A program made the position numbers and the translations under genes. A DNA stretch of 64,000 nucleotides from Eutrigla gurnardus. Taxonomy: Eukaryota; Chordata; Actinopteri; Perciformes; Triglidae. Shown here one piece after another: positions 32,464-45,065 of the stretch (position 1 is its first letter; each line of letters starts with the position of its first letter). Under the pieces are notes generated by a model. That model saw only the letters and a program-made list of their open reading frames with translations, made no database searches and was not told where the DNA came from. The stretch spans positions 3,928,001-3,992,000 of the forward strand of contig OY741268.1 of assembly GCA_963514095.1 (NCBI GenBank), read 5' to 3'.

Positions 32464-34429
32464 TATGTTCACACTGCATCCACAGTGTTCTTTGTCCCCG
32501 GCCTTCCCCACATTCCACAAATAAAGCACATACTATCTACACAGCTAGATAGCCCTAGGTAGTTGGAAAAAATATCGTTTTGCCAAATTGGGTAAATGGA
32601 CCCTTCAAAGAGCAGTGACAGTCCGTACAGACTGCATCCAGCTGCGTCCTCACGTTTTCAGATGGACTACGTTTTGGTTCTGAGGCCAATTTTCACAGCA
32701 GTCTTACTCATGACATATTAATAAAAAATAATGTCACAATTATAAAACTGAAAACAGCATAAATCACATTTTGAGATTGCTCATTTGTACAGAACCACCC
32801 ACCACAGTACATATGAATACATGTGAATTATGAACAGCTCCAACAGCTGGAGCTGTAACAAATAGAGATCACAAACATGATTATATTAGACACACACACA
32901 CACACTCACCAACACACATACCTGTGCACTCATTATCACAATGTGTTTTTATTTCCCACATGTGGTCGTTTATATTGAAATCCTACTGCAGTTGCAGCAC
33001 GTCACCTTGATTTATTTGTTGTTTTCTTCTCTTCATTCATTCTTTCTATACTTGGCTGTGAGCAGGCATCTTATTCTAATTTGTTGTTTTCTAATCTTGC
33101 TTGTGCTAATTAGTAATTGTGCAGTGTCCCTTTATCTCTGTTGACTGCCTATTCATCTGTGCACATTTTTCAAAACTCTTGCATATTCCAAAACGAGCCC
33201 TGATATGTTTCCGTGGATAACACGCTGCTGCGTCTTTTATTTCCTTCTTTTTGGTCCAATCAGCTCTCAATTGAGTAGAAGTCTCACCCGGCTGAATGAC
33301 AGCGTCGTAAAGGTGTTTGACATTACATCAATATGCCATCTTGTAAATGAAGCTGACTGAGAAGCTCCAGCACTGTTGCTCTGACGTACAAGTACGAGTC
33401 GGTCCAGGCGGGTAATTAAATGGTGCGAAGCTGTGATTCGTCCAAAAATACACCGAACCCCTTCCGAAAGACAAAGTGTGCAATGTGATTTTGTGCCATG
33501 ATCGGCGGTGAATATTCAAATGGTCGCTGTAAATAGACGGCTAAATTAGAAATCAAACCTGAAGACACGATTTGTTGTAACGACAAGCTCCTTCAAAAGA
33601 CCACAGCATGCCAACCTTGCCTGCATTCTGACAGCCTTTCTTCACATCTCAGCCTCCTGACAAGGCTTTGTACGCGCCTTGTCACCTCAAATCTGTCTGC
33701 CACTGCTATTTTCTACTCCCCCCCCCCCTCCATGCCGTCATGCTGCTCTTAGAAAGTCACTGTTCATGTAAGATTTCATCGGGCAGCCATTTCCTTGGTT
33801 GATCAGGTGACGTCCCAAAATGAGGAGCACTCGTAGCCACGTGTGCCTTTTCATTCCCTCCATCATCAGGGTATCTGATTTGGATTCCGTTGACATTACT
33901 GATCGTTAGTTTTTTCATAGTGATGTTAATTCCTGTTGATGGCCTTTTCCTCTCAGCCTCCATGTAACCTGATTATGCCAATCAGAGCGTCTAACGAGTG
34001 GAGAACGTGAGCCGTTGGCAGCTTGTAAACCCACGTTCCTGAAGCAAACTCTTTTATTTCTATCACACCACAAAGTAGAAGGAGATACATTTACTCCTCG
34101 GAGCTGAACGCAGATTCAGCGTGGCGCACCGTTAACCGGGATTTTTTATCAATATTCATAAAGACAACAGAAAAGAGAAAAAGTAAACAAAGCAAAAATG
34201 GAAAAAATAAATAATATTTCATTTAAAAATACAAATCAACATTGATATAGGAAAGACCATTCTTGGGGTACAATCATGTGGTGGGCATTACTGCGTGACA
34301 GAAATGGCATTGCAATAATGAATCAGATGGTACTCAACTGAGCTCACGTCACACATATCATATTATGGTGCAAGAGCTCTATTGTGTTTTTATTGTGAAC
34401 TTTCCCCCTAAGATGATTTGTATTTCTAA
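32461..34429. other. No gene seen
   Basis: Unique-looking AT-rich sequence with a short CA repeat near 32890 and a C10 run near 33720. No exon or element recognised. Confidence 0.4.
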
Positions 34430-34640
34430 ACTTGGCCATGTTTGATTGCATTTCCCCTCGTTATGTTGTAAGAAAGGAAATCAGCTCCTTTGAATATGTC
34501 ATTTAATATTCTGATAACGTTCCTTGGTAACCAACATATTGTTTGTCTTCCTAGTTTTATTTTGAGGTTGTACCATATGGATGCATCATTTTGTAGTATG
34601 AGATATTTTATATTTTTCATGTACTTGCTAGACTAGATTG
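34430..34640 (-). mobile_element. Possible L1-type LINE fragment
   Basis: The minus-strand frame reads DASIWYNLKIKLGRQTICW and VIRILNDIFKGADFLSYNI. The spacing of W, I-ND-F and FLSY resembles the region after the RT domain of fish L1-like LINEs. This is a weak motif-based guess without a tail or target duplication. Confidence 0.33.
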
Positions 34641-35141
34641 GGGTTTCTATGAAATGTTAGCTGAAAAATCATATTTTGAATGCAAGTCTAAAATCTACAA
34701 TGAAAAATGCCTTTTATATTTTATTGTGTGAAAAGTGATTATCGAAGAGGTGAACAAGACAGCGACGTAAACAGAAGAGAAAAACAACGACAACAATATA
34801 CGAAACACAACAAAAATACAAAAATAAACTATCACCGAGACAAAAGCAGACAAGCTGTCTGTGAGAAGTGTTGGATGATGCTGGACTGTAGTCAAAAGAG
34901 ACAAACTTAAATTCTCTTATAAAGAGAACAATATTTGTATTTATTGTACGTGCAGAGAATATAGGGAGCAAAGGGAAGAACATAACAATTGCAGAAATAA
35001 TAACAACAACAATAGTTATGATTACAACATACATCACAGTAACAACAATAATAAATGACATCCTGGTCACTTTGTGCCACAATTTAATGATATATGCTGA
35101 AATGTTTTCAAGATTTTCATGATAATAATTAATTTTATCAA
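34641..35141. other. AT-rich, AAC/ATA-rich spacer
   Basis: Low-complexity AT-rich sequence with AACAACAAC and AATAATAA runs. The 149-codon minus-strand frame across it is Val/Ile/Phe-rich low complexity, not a protein I can support. Confidence 0.5.
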
Positions 35142-35475
35142 ATCCATCCATCCATCCATCCATCCATCATCCATCTATCATCCATAAATCCATCCATAAA
35201 TCCATCCATCCATCCATCCATCCATCCATCCATCCATCAATCCATCCATCCATCTATCATCATCCATCCATCCATTAATCTATCCATCCATCCATCCATA
35301 AATCCATCCATAAATCCATCCATCCATCCATCTATCATCATCCATCCATCCATCCATCCATCCATCCATTAATCTATCCATCCATCCATCCATCTATCAT
35401 CATCCATCCATCCATCCATCCATCCATCCATCCATCCATCCATCCTTCCATCCATCCATCCATTCATCTATCCAA
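35142..35475 (+). repeat. (ATCC)n tetranucleotide array
   Basis: About 330 bp of CATC/ATCC repeats with recurring variants (ATCCATAAATCC, ATCTATCATC, CATTAATCTATCC). Similar blocks are repeated at a larger scale, so sub-arrays have been duplicated. It could be the overgrown tail of an antisense (ATGG)n SINE, but no SINE body adjoins it. Confidence 0.95.
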
Positions 35476-37914
35476 AAATGTGCAAGACCACTTTTTTCAT
35501 CATAACACCAAAAGTAAAAATTAACAAACACATCAATATAACCATGCCACTGCCCCCCCCCATATGGTACATTCCATGTGACATTCATGAAAGATAGAAA
35601 TAAAACAATAGATGATAAATAATACATTTTAAAAAAGTCAAGAAGTAACAGACCTTAGTACGTAGAGCATTAGGGTCTAGCAGGGGTTTGGGCCCGGACA
35701 CTATCAGAGTTATCAGGTGTTTAAGCAGCATTGAATATGTGTCCAAAATGTGTCCTTGTACTCTCATCAGCCGGACTGAAGCATGAAAGGCTACAAGCCG
35801 TATATACTATATGTGCTTTCCAATGTGTGTGTTTTCTAGACCCCCAGTTCAAAGTAGAATAATAGATTATATCACTGTTGCTCCACTTCATATCTCCTCA
35901 TGTCTCTCAGTTGCAGCTATACAGCTAACTCGTGTTTTCATCCTAATTCACCCAGAAACATACATCCCTGATTTACATCACAGCTGCTGTTGTGTGCACT
36001 TAGAGACGGAGGCATATGCAGAAAAGTCTCTTCCTGCCTGAAGGACAAACCAAGAAGAAAAACAAGCCGAGTGGCTTGAAGGGAGGCTGTGACGGGCTGG
36101 AGGGACGGCTCATCAGTGGACCAGGGCTCATTCAAACATTCAAGGAGCTGGTGCAGCTTTACCCCACAAACATGAACCAGAGGACATCACATGCTCACAT
36201 TAATGTTGGTTTCTAAGTATAATGGATGTGGAAGTCAAAATGAAACCCATGTTTCTTTGTCATTCTACATAATAACTGAATTCTGTCCATATAACTAAAC
36301 TGTGCACAATTTCATAATTACCTTCCTGCAGCAGATCCACTGTTAACTTACAGAGTATAATAAGTTCCCCAGAGCCAGTTCTTCCAAAATTCACACAATA
36401 TATTTCAGACTTACTTCCTCTATAAATGAACCTATCTGTACTATGAAACACCATAGCAATTTGTTGTGAAGCCTCAGTTTCCTAACATTATCAGAGGAAT
36501 GTATTTCCTGGAAGGACCAATTATGTATGAAACAGTGGAAATGAAGATAAAACGTGCTGGCCTGACCTATTCACTGGCTCAATGGTGAACGTCAAGGTAA
36601 GATGCACAATCAGCCTGAATAAAGGCTTTAATGGAGATATTTAACCCCATTACAGGTGATGTAATGTAACAATGTATTTAAATACAAATTTGAGGTACGT
36701 GTATTGAACTTGAGCATTTTCTTTCATCTTACATGTAAATTCTACATATATATTATATCATCTTATCAATCATGATGCAATGCAACAGACTGATATGGAA
36801 GCCCGAACAGGCAAGTGAGAAATAAAGTATTCTGGTGCTGCTTTTTCTACGGCTTATTTAATTGTTTTCTAAAGTTTCAGGAGAGTTTTCTGTCAGGGTC
36901 ATATTTCTGTTGTTGTTGTAACACAACCTACTTCCACCATTTACTTCAGAATTTTCTAAATGTATTACAAGTAAATTGCTTTGGAGTGTCTTTGTCTCTT
37001 TCATTTTGCAGAAGGAGTAGAAGCAAAGAGCGGATGAAAGGGAGAGGTGAGCACCAGGAATGGTTGATTGTGTTGTGACACTTGAACACAGGACTCAGAG
37101 GACTGTCTACAAACTGATGCTCTGAACCACTGATCATACACATAAGACCTGGAAGATTAGTTGTTGTTTTTTTGCTTTGCACCTCAAAGAGCTTGATTCT
37201 GCTCAACTATTTGTTGAGCACAATGTTTTGGCAATCCACACAAAAAAACATGAAATTGGACTATAATACAAAACCCCAAATAAAATGTCAGACTAGTTAT
37301 TTATTCATAAATGAATAAATCACATAATACAAATACACTACAACATAAAAATAACCTTTTTCAATGTAAATACAAAATAATATTACATATTCATATGATA
37401 TGACATTTTCTTAGAAGCTAAATTGAATTAGTGACACCTTTGGTATTATATCAATTTCAGTTAAATTAGTACATAGTGGAGCTACATACTGATAAATTAC
37501 CACTCACACATAAACTGTGATCTGAGGAATGATGAGCAAACTCAAGGGCCTTGAGTTAACCTTGCTGGGGAAATGAGCTGCTGACTCATTTGAGTTCCAG
37601 TGGATGGAGTGTTGTGGTGTGACAATATGATGTAAATGTTGTTTCAGAGGCGTTTGCTGAACAATAAATAATTTAACCAAACAGATAATAAAACATGGAA
37701 GAAATAGTAGCAGGAAAGCAAGTCAAACTGTCTTGAGGACGGGAATATAGATTGTGTGGGAAAAAGTTGTTGCAACTTCCTGAAATCTCCATCCGACAGA
37801 AAATATCAGAAAATATCGGTCTGTGCTTCAAAAGGAGGTTTCTCTGTGGAGCAAATAGATTTCCTGTCTGTTTCTGGGTGCCAAGATTATGTAAGCTCCC
37901 TTTGAGATGTTTTT
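35476..37914. other. No gene seen
   Basis: AT-rich spacer without a recognisable exon, RNA gene or element boundary. Confidence 0.4.
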
Positions 37915-38885
37915 GTGTTTTGTTAAGCTTTATTGTAGGGAGTTGGTCTTGCTTTAGGTTTTTGAGGAGGTTTCACCTCTTATCTGGTGGGGAGTTTAGG
38001 TAGTTAACTTCTTCGGTTGGGACAAGTGGGTCCCGGGCCATCAAGAGAAACATTCACATGGGAGTGAATGGGTTTTAGATGGGTCACCTGAGAGTTGTTG
38101 AACCATCCTTCCACCATGTGAGTTGTGAGGGTCACATGGGTCTGAGTGTGGATGGTTGTTGATGTGTCCAGGGACAAATCTGAGGACTGTATTGCATGTG
38201 GCTGATCTGTCTTAAAGCCCCTCCTCTGTTGAGTGATGGTCAATCCAGGTTGAATCAAATGGCGTCTTTACCTCCTCTCTCCAACCATCTGTCTTCCTTG
38301 GCCAGAATGAGAACATGTGTCCTCAAAGGAGAGTCCCTTATCCTTAAGCTCTTAAGGACTTCTGAGGAACTGGCTCTCCTTTGTTGTACCATTCCCTTGT
38401 GTAGCGGTTGTTAAGTTTCCCAAATGTTCAGGTCTGGTCATTCCTGTCATTACGGTCATTACACCACATTGTCCAGCTTGTGTCTGGGTATTTTGTACTC
38501 GGGGTGGACAAGTTTTTGCCTCGTTGTTGAGACACCGGCAATGTATAGAATGACAATGTTGTTGCATTCCTTTTGTTTTCTTCTCTGTCCATGTTATCCA
38601 CAGGCTTTTAGAGCTTCCCTGATGTGTATTTGCTCTTCATCCTTTCTCTCTGTACTTGTGGGTACATATTGGGCCGAATGCTGGAGGGTTCTGATGACTC
38701 CTAACTAGTGTTCCAGTGGGTGGTGTGAGTCTAAAAGCAGGTATTGATCACTGTGTGGAGGTTTTACTGTACATTTTGATGTTGATGCTTCTGTCGTCTT
38801 GAATGTCCACTGCATAATCCAAAAAGGCCAGACTATTTCCCCTAACGTTCACCCGGGTGACCATGATGTTGGTAGATGTGGTCTG
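37915..38885 (-). mobile_element. Penelope-like element, 3' half (antisense), degenerate
   Basis: Conceptual minus-strand translation, with several frameshifts and stops, follows the C-terminal half of Penelope-like reverse transcriptases in order: FLDYAVDIQDDRSINIKMYS (after the catalytic block), the PPTGTLVRSHQNPPAFGP region, KTCPPRVQNTQTQAG, and remnants of the GIY-YIG endonuclease region. It ends with the LRFVPGHINNHPHSDP tail. Near 37960 the strand reads AGATAAGAGGTGAAACCTCC, close to the motif usually found at the ends of fish Penelope elements. Not functional. Confidence 0.75.
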
Positions 38886-38984
38886 TGTATGCTTTAACCT
38901 TCTGTGATTGCAGCAGAGCAGCAGAACAGTTACCAGGTAGACCTCTTAAAGCAACTGAATCAGCCATCAGAAATAACCACTTGA

Positions 38985-39480
38985 CCAAAACAGACAGAAT
39001 AATTTAGGCAGTCGGCATCAGCAGCCCTCGCCAGTGCAAAAGGACCAACTACCAACCTCAATTCTAGAATGGAAGGCTTTGGCATCGCTCTAAAGAGACC
39101 AGGACATCACCATCCACCCGGCTGATAAAGGGAGACTCACAGTGGTCGATTATCATGCCAAAGTGACCAGTTTACTCAGTGGCATGGTCATTAGATCCTT
39201 CCAGCGGCTATAAGAAGAAAGTAGTCAGCTGCCTTCAACTGGAAAAGGATCAAGTCATTGAACAGATGCTATCTCTACTGCCTATACCCGGGGGAAGCCA
39301 TCCCCAGTCATGTATGACCTTCCCAAAATACAAAGGGGATCAGACCCGTTATCAGCAGTATTCATTCAGTGACATAACATCGCCAAGCACCTGGCCACCA
39401 TTCTGACCCGTCTGCATAATGAGTGTAGTGTTAAAGAATGACAGAATTAGCTAGCTAACTTGTTAGATGACCATCCTACT
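38985..39480 (+). mobile_element. Penelope-like element, RT N-terminal part (sense), degenerate
   Basis: Plus-strand translation in shifting frames shows DITIHPADKGRLTVVD, a signature of the N-terminal part of Penelope-like RTs, and PVMYDLPKIQRGSDP, matching the Y-G-LPK-HK block. It is separated by only about 100 bp from the antisense 3' half and points away from it. Both pieces may come from one insertion rearranged by inversion, or from two truncated copies. Confidence 0.75.
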
Positions 39481-40973
39481 ATGTTGATTTGAAAGGGAGT
39501 GTACAGCAGCCACCGACAGTTGGAGTTTATTATGTTGGTTTAAGTGAAATACAGTTGAGAGGGGATTGTGGATTCAGCAGGTATAATTGATGAACATATA
39601 GGGTAGGGAAAAGGTAAGAAACACCTTTCTTGTGACTGCATTTTACAACCAGTCATGGTTATTGACCATGCCCCCCCCCCCCCCCCCCCCAAAAAAAGAA
39701 CATATTCTTTCCAAAGCCTAACAGAAACAGCCCACAGATCTCCCAGAGTGCTAATCTGTCTGGCTGCTAGCAGAGAATCCAAAGCTCTTTCCCAGCTCCA
39801 GTGGTTCCCTGCCTCTGATAAGGATCTTCTCTCCCTAGGGTGAAAGCCAATGGCTGTCCAATCGGCCGCCACACTGCTTTCCATGGTCAACCTGATTTCC
39901 TTCTAGCTGCTGGGATTTGGTAATGTCCTGTGAGCCGAGTGTCCAGCTCTTTGCCTCAATTCCAATTGTACTGGAAGGAGAGGAGAGGTCGTTTTTTTAC
40001 TGCGGTTGAGCAAAGTAAATAAAAAATGGTGGATTTGGATTGGCATTTGCTCTGTACCAAGGGGGGGTATAATAACTGGCAGACACGAACAACACAGCAA
40101 CAAACTGTGAGTTTAGTCTTTTGAGGGGGAGAGGTGAAATGAAAAGTACATTTGTGGATAAGTGAGGGTCGGGCAGAACGGTTGTTTTTCACCGCCTCCC
40201 TAGTGTGTGCTGTCTTTGTTTCCTGTTACACAATCAGCAGAAAACTAGAGACAGAAAGGGAAAAAGGGAAAGCCAAATTATGGATCGTTTGAAACGTGTG
40301 CTGAAAAATGCAGCGGGTGTCAGAGTGAAGTAAATGTGCATGTTCATCTGTGCACATCGGGGGTGTCTGAGCCAGTCTTATTGATTGTTGAGATTTGGAT
40401 GGAAGGGACTGGGCTACAGAGATCAATGCTAAGACAGTTTGGTCAGCCGTGAAAGTTTCCAGAAGGCTCGTGTAGCCTGTCAGCCCAGTTAACAAGATAT
40501 CAGACCACCGTTAACTTCAGACCGGAGCACACGATGAGCATGGCTCCGGTTTTACTTGGTTTTTCTGATATTCTTGGAGTTAAGTTGGCAATAGATGTTT
40601 CTTGTCTTAACGCATGTACCTTGGAAAAGCTGGGTTTTCTTTGAATGGCAGCTGACTCACTATAAAGAATCAGTAAACCTCATGGATGCTTCTTTTTTTC
40701 ATGTGGGTAGGTCAGTTTGTCAGCCTGGCCTTTAGGGAGGTCGAGTGTGCATCGCTGTATCAACCAGATGGTCTGTCCACCACTTTAGTTCGGATTGAAA
40801 TTCACCGACAACTATTTGATGGATACACGGAACATGACTCTATTGTAACAACCTTGATGACCCCCTGACCTTTCATCTAGCTCCATCATACTCTTGCTGA
40901 CGACAGAAGGTCTGCCTAAGACGGAGCTGTAGTGTTGTAATCTTTGTTACTGGAGTTATTTAATAACTAGTTT
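39481..40973. other. No gene seen; contains a poly-C tract
   Basis: No exon or element recognised. A C20 run followed by A7 lies at 39671-39697. Confidence 0.45.
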
Positions 40974-40986
40974 ATGTTCTTGCAGT

Positions 40987-41358
40987 GGGCTGCACGGTGG
41001 TGTAGTGGGTAGCACTCTCGCCTCACAGCAAGAGGGTCCTGGGTTAGATTCCTGGGTCGGCCCCGGGTTCCTTCTGTGTGGAGTTTGCATGTTCTCCCCG
41101 TGTAAGCGTGGGTTCTCTCCGGGTTCTCCAGCTTCCTCCCACAGTCCAAAGACATGCAGGATGGGGATAGGTTAATTGATGACTCTAAATTGCCCGTAGG
41201 TGTGAAAGTGAGTGTGAATGGTTGTCTGTCTCTACATGTCTCCCTGTGATAGACTGGTTACCTGTCCAGGTGTACCCTGCCTTCGCCCAATGACAGCTGG
41301 GATCGGCTCCAGCCCCCCCGCGACCCTGAATACAGGATAAGCGGTAGACAATGGATGG
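40987..41358 (+). mobile_element. Complete (ATGG)n-tailed tRNA-type SINE
   Basis: A 372-bp element flanked by a perfect 13-bp direct repeat ATGTTCTTGCAGT (40974-40986 and 41359-41371), the mark of target-primed reverse transcription. The head GGGCTGCACGGTGGTGTAGT resembles a tRNA A box, and GGGTTAGATTCC a B box. The body includes GCATGTTCTCCCCGTGTAAG, CTCCCACAGTCCAAAGACAT, GATCGGCTCCAGCCCCCCCG and the tail GCGGTAGACAATGGATGGAT. It holds one copy (about 41222-41261) of the segment that is tandemly amplified at 4.0-5.3 kb and 57.4-58.4 kb. It resembles fish Mermaid/V-SINE-type repeats; the family name is from memory. Confidence 0.9.
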
Positions 41359-41371
41359 ATGTTCTTGCAGT

Positions 41372-42350
41372 ATACTGTGCGATTGGTAGGAGTCATTTGT
41401 TATTTGGACAGAATTAATATGCACATTCATATCCTGATGGATTTTGATTTGCTCTCAGTGTTTCTATCGTTCATCAAAGTGTGGCCTCAGCTATCATGAG
41501 TGTTAGTGAGTCAGACCCATTTTAGAACATATAATAATAATAATAATACTATATAAAATATATTTATAGTTATCGTTACATTTATAGATCTTAGTTAATC
41601 CTCATCCTAATTGAGCGAACCTCAGCTTGTTTCAGTTTGTGCTTGCTCCGCCTCCAACCTATCATCACTGGTCAGAATCAGTGTGTTCTTTGTGATTCTC
41701 TCTCCGTGTCTGCTCCACTCAGCAGCCAACATGGATGAAGAGAAACTTATCATAGATTGACTTTATATGATCCACAGCACACTTTTTTAAATCAAAAATC
41801 ATTCTAGCTGAGGAAGTGATTTAAACCTAGTCGTGAATAAATGACATTTGACATGAAATTCATCATTTGCAAAGGGAGAAATCACAACAGCAGCAAAAAA
41901 AAAAAAAAAAATCTCATCCCTTCTTTGCGCTGCGTGGGTGTATCTGCACAATATACCATTATTCACACTCCGTCTGCCAGTTTGCTCCTGTGTAAGGAAG
42001 AGTTGCCAGATTTACTCAGGAAAAGTATTTTCATTTACTCCTGATTCATTTACTGAGCAGCTCATTAGCAGTCGGCTCCTGGACTCATATTGCTACTGGA
42101 GATATTTATTACTCACAAACATTTTGTTGTAATAATCTACAGCATGTATCTAATTATTGACACCAGGAAGCATTAAACATCTTCATGGAAAAGGAAAAGG
42201 AGATGAAGTGATGTTATAAGACAAATGATCAATTCACAAACCCAAGACACAGATGGAGAAGAAAGAGAGAAGATAAATACAGAACAGTTGCAGTAAATCT
42301 GGCCCTTTGTCTTGATTTGTTTTTAATTAATTCTTTCACAGTCAACCAAT
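41372..42350. other. No gene seen
   Basis: AT-rich spacer with a short AATAAT repeat near 41530 and an A18 run near 41895. No exon recognised. Confidence 0.45.
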
Positions 42351-42440
42351 AAATCGAGTTATGCTATTTATATAGCCCAGTATCACAAGTTTGTTTTAGA
42401 GAGCTTAATAATCTGAAAAAAGGAGGACAGGCAGTCACAT
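42351..42440 (-). mobile_element. L2-type 3' tail fragment (antisense)
   Basis: Minus strand reads AACTTGTGATACTGGGCTAT then ATAAATAGCATAACTCGATT, the usual fish L2-type tail (TTGTGATATTGGGCTATATA). Only the tail is present. Confidence 0.6.
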
Positions 42441-43737
42441 CAGAGTGGACATTAGTTTCATTTAAAGACGAAATTGCTTCCACAGAAATCGTACAGCAGA
42501 TCAATAAATGATTGGTCTGTTTTTACAATAAGATTTCCTTGTTGGAAAGAAACAGATTATTCCCGTATAATCTGCTTTAAATGATAAACTCTGCCATGTC
42601 TGATGATAACACAAATAATAATACCAGCAATATCAAAATCATTGCTTTAGTGAGATGAGATTAATGAGAATAAGATTGTCCTCAAATCATGGGAGATAAG
42701 ATGTGAGGTGTTTACAGGAAGGACAGTGCTGCAGATGTGTGTCTATCACAGATAGCAGGGATTATCTGGTATCAACAGCACAGTTGGGCTTTACAGGCAG
42801 TAAATAATGTTTCGTTGGCCAGAGCAGAAAACAACATGGAAAAGTACTGCCGTGAAATAACAGCCATATGTCACAACATTGTGTAGACACTTTGGATTTA
42901 ATCCTTCCAGAGAAAATCAGACCATTGAAAGTACTATGATGATGCTCTCTCTCTCTTTAAAACACTACCCTGATAAACTACCTTTTATCAGGAACTGTAA
43001 AATGTCCTAAGAAGTCTTGTGGTTGTCGAGAATGAAATCAACTTCCTGTTATCCTTTAACTGAGAATGAAGGACGAGGCTACGAGGGCTAAGTTATGTTC
43101 AGGATCATATTAACATTCTACAGGCTGCTCTTGACTCCACATGGTAGCACATGCAGCAGGGATGATGCATCTTTGTAGTTTAACAGGAAGTCCTGCTTTG
43201 CCAAAAGCCAATGGGATTATTCCAAAAAATGAGATCAATGGCAAACAAATGTTTATGAAACTTAGCAAGTAATCCTCACAATGCTATTGGAAGTCAAACA
43301 GCTGACATTAGTCACATGTCTTCAGGTCACCACCACTAAGCTAAAGGCGGACCAGAGACTTGTGAGCCACCACCTTCTTTCAGACGCATAGAAGATTCCA
43401 AAAACTACGTTCAAATCTCTTCCACTCACTTCAGACTTCTAATTCTGGAAACGTGGAATTGGAGACGAGGGGATAGGAAGTGTCAACATGCCAACTTTCC
43501 AGGTTTAGGACTCATTCCTGCTACATTCTTTTGCATAGCGTACAAACATAACGTACATAACCAGATTCTTTGAAATGGTTGATAATGTTAAACATGTTCA
43601 AATATTTTGCTTTGCTAGCTTGTTTTACCGAGAGATAGAGAACCGGCTAAATAGGTTACTGGCCAACGGCAGTCAGCCTTGTTTCTTCACACACGATGAA
43701 GCATTGTTCAATAGTCCATAACAGAACATGAGTTAAT
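42441..43737. other. No gene seen
   Basis: No recognisable gene, RNA or mobile element. Confidence 0.4.
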
Positions 43738-44225
43738 AATAATAATAATAATTCATTTCATTTGGAGGTGCCTTTTCAGGACACAAGGTCAGCTTACAAA
43801 GACAATCAAAAATGACAGTTCAAATAAAAAAAAACCCATCAACACAGCACAAGTAAATCTTAAAATCGCAAAAATCTTAAAAGAGTGATTACAATGGGAG
43901 GGAATAAGCCAGTTTAAAAAGGTGGGTTTCTAAGCGGGATTTGAAGGTTGGGAGTGAGTCAATGTTTCTGATGTCGGGAGGGAGTTCCAGAGGCGGGGGT
44001 CAGAGCGGCTGAAGGCTCTGGACCCCATGGTGGAAAGATGGGCAGAGGGAACAATGAGGCTGATGGAAGAGGATGACCTGAGTTTCCGGGAGTGGGTGTT
44101 GAGGTAGAGGAGATCAGACAGGTACAGGGGAGCAAGGTTGTGGATGGCCTTGTATGTCTGGAGTAGATCATGGATGACTTTGTGGAGTCCAAAGAGAAGG
44201 TAGTTACAGTAAAAGTTGTGTCAGT
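43738..44225 (-). mobile_element. CR1/Rex-type LINE 3' end (antisense), degenerate
   Basis: Antisense LINE C-terminus and tail. Blocks GGAGGGAGTTCCAGAGGCGG and AGAGCGGCTGAAGGCTCTGG are shared with 56558-57085 and reverse-translate to the conserved LWNSLP region near the end of LINE ORF2. The tail, on the minus strand, ends in (ATT)n. The coding sequence is full of stops. Confidence 0.72.
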
Positions 44226-44349
44226 GGGTGTGACTAGCCTTGTTAAAGACTAGTAATGGACTAAAGTATGGTGTGATAAATGGTTTGTAATCCCAACAAA
44301 CTTGACTCTTGACTCGAATCATTCATATAGATATAAATATAGAGTATAG

Positions 44350-45065
44350 AGTTGCTCAGCAAAGTCCAGACTCTTCTCTGTTCTGGTCCTCAGTGGTGGA
44401 ACGAACTCCCGACCAATGTCAGTGTGATGGGAATTTTTCATTTAGTAGTTCATTATAGTATAATTAGTAGTTTGAGTAGTTTTAACTCATACTATTCCAA
44501 GTGTCATGTAACCTGTATTCTGCACTTATGTCATGTCATGTGTTACATGAGTTGTGAAATGCATCTTGTGACACCAGCACAGCTGGCAAGTCAATATGGA
44601 TCTTTAGACGCTGATGAGTGGTTCAAACACCACATTCTGGACAAAGTTCTCCGTCTACACAAACAACGGAACAATGCTTTTCTGATGACACGTCACAAAC
44701 AACTGTATAAAAAGCCCTTCTCAAGATTGAAGACTTGGTCAGACTCTTAAGGAGTCTGCCCCTATCTGGCCAGATAGTTTGCTCTGAAGCTGTATGTCGG
44801 TGATGCGGTCTGCTTGGACACCCTGTTTGCGAGGGCTTTGACTTATTAGACTTTGTCTGTTTACAGTCTGTCTGTAGCGACTGCTAGCCTGTTTTGGACT
44901 CTTTATAGAATAAATTACTAAAAGCGCTGTTAGGAGTTGTATTCTTATTTCTCATCAGGTGATCATAAACTGATTTCCACCACAGTCAGGACAGCAGAGT
45001 CACTGCCATCTTCCGAAAAAGGCTCAAGACTAACCTGTTCAGACTTCACCTCGACTCTGCATAGC
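44350..45065 (+). mobile_element. LINE ORF2 C-terminal fragment, split by a solo LTR
   Basis: The left piece translates as PQWWNELPTNVS and the right piece as VRTAESLTAIFRKRLKTNLF, which join into the standard LINE C-terminus WNELPTNV-RTAESL once the inserted LTR is taken out. The right piece ends near RLHLDSA. This is an old, 5'-truncated copy; no tail is visible beyond the C13A8 tract at 45080-45100. Confidence 0.8.
44423..44984 (+). mobile_element. Solo LTR inserted in a LINE
   Basis: A 562-bp element beginning TGTGATGGGA and ending TTCCACCACA (TG...CA rule), flanked by a perfect 5-bp direct repeat GTCAG (44418-44422 and 44985-44989) derived from the LINE. A TATA box TATAAAAAG is at about 44705-44713 and AATAAA at 44909-44914, in the U3-R-U5 order on the plus strand. 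A 132-codon frame across U3 has no retroviral motif. No internal region is left. Class (ERV, Gypsy or other) cannot be set from the LTR alone. Confidence 0.88.

Noticed and set aside
32114..32562. Arg-Glu and Ser-Leu repeat proteins
   Set aside because: Direct translations of the (CT)n microsatellite. The same holds at 626-670.
34714..35163. 149-codon Val/Ile/Phe-rich frame as a membrane protein
   Set aside because: It is AT-rich low complexity on the strand opposite AAC/ATA repeats, with no start context or homologous motif.
44567..44957. A shorter LTR starting at TGACACCAGC and ending at CTCATCA
   Set aside because: Flanking 5-mers do not match. The TGTGATGGGA...CCACCACA boundaries give a perfect GTCAG repeat and restore the LINE.
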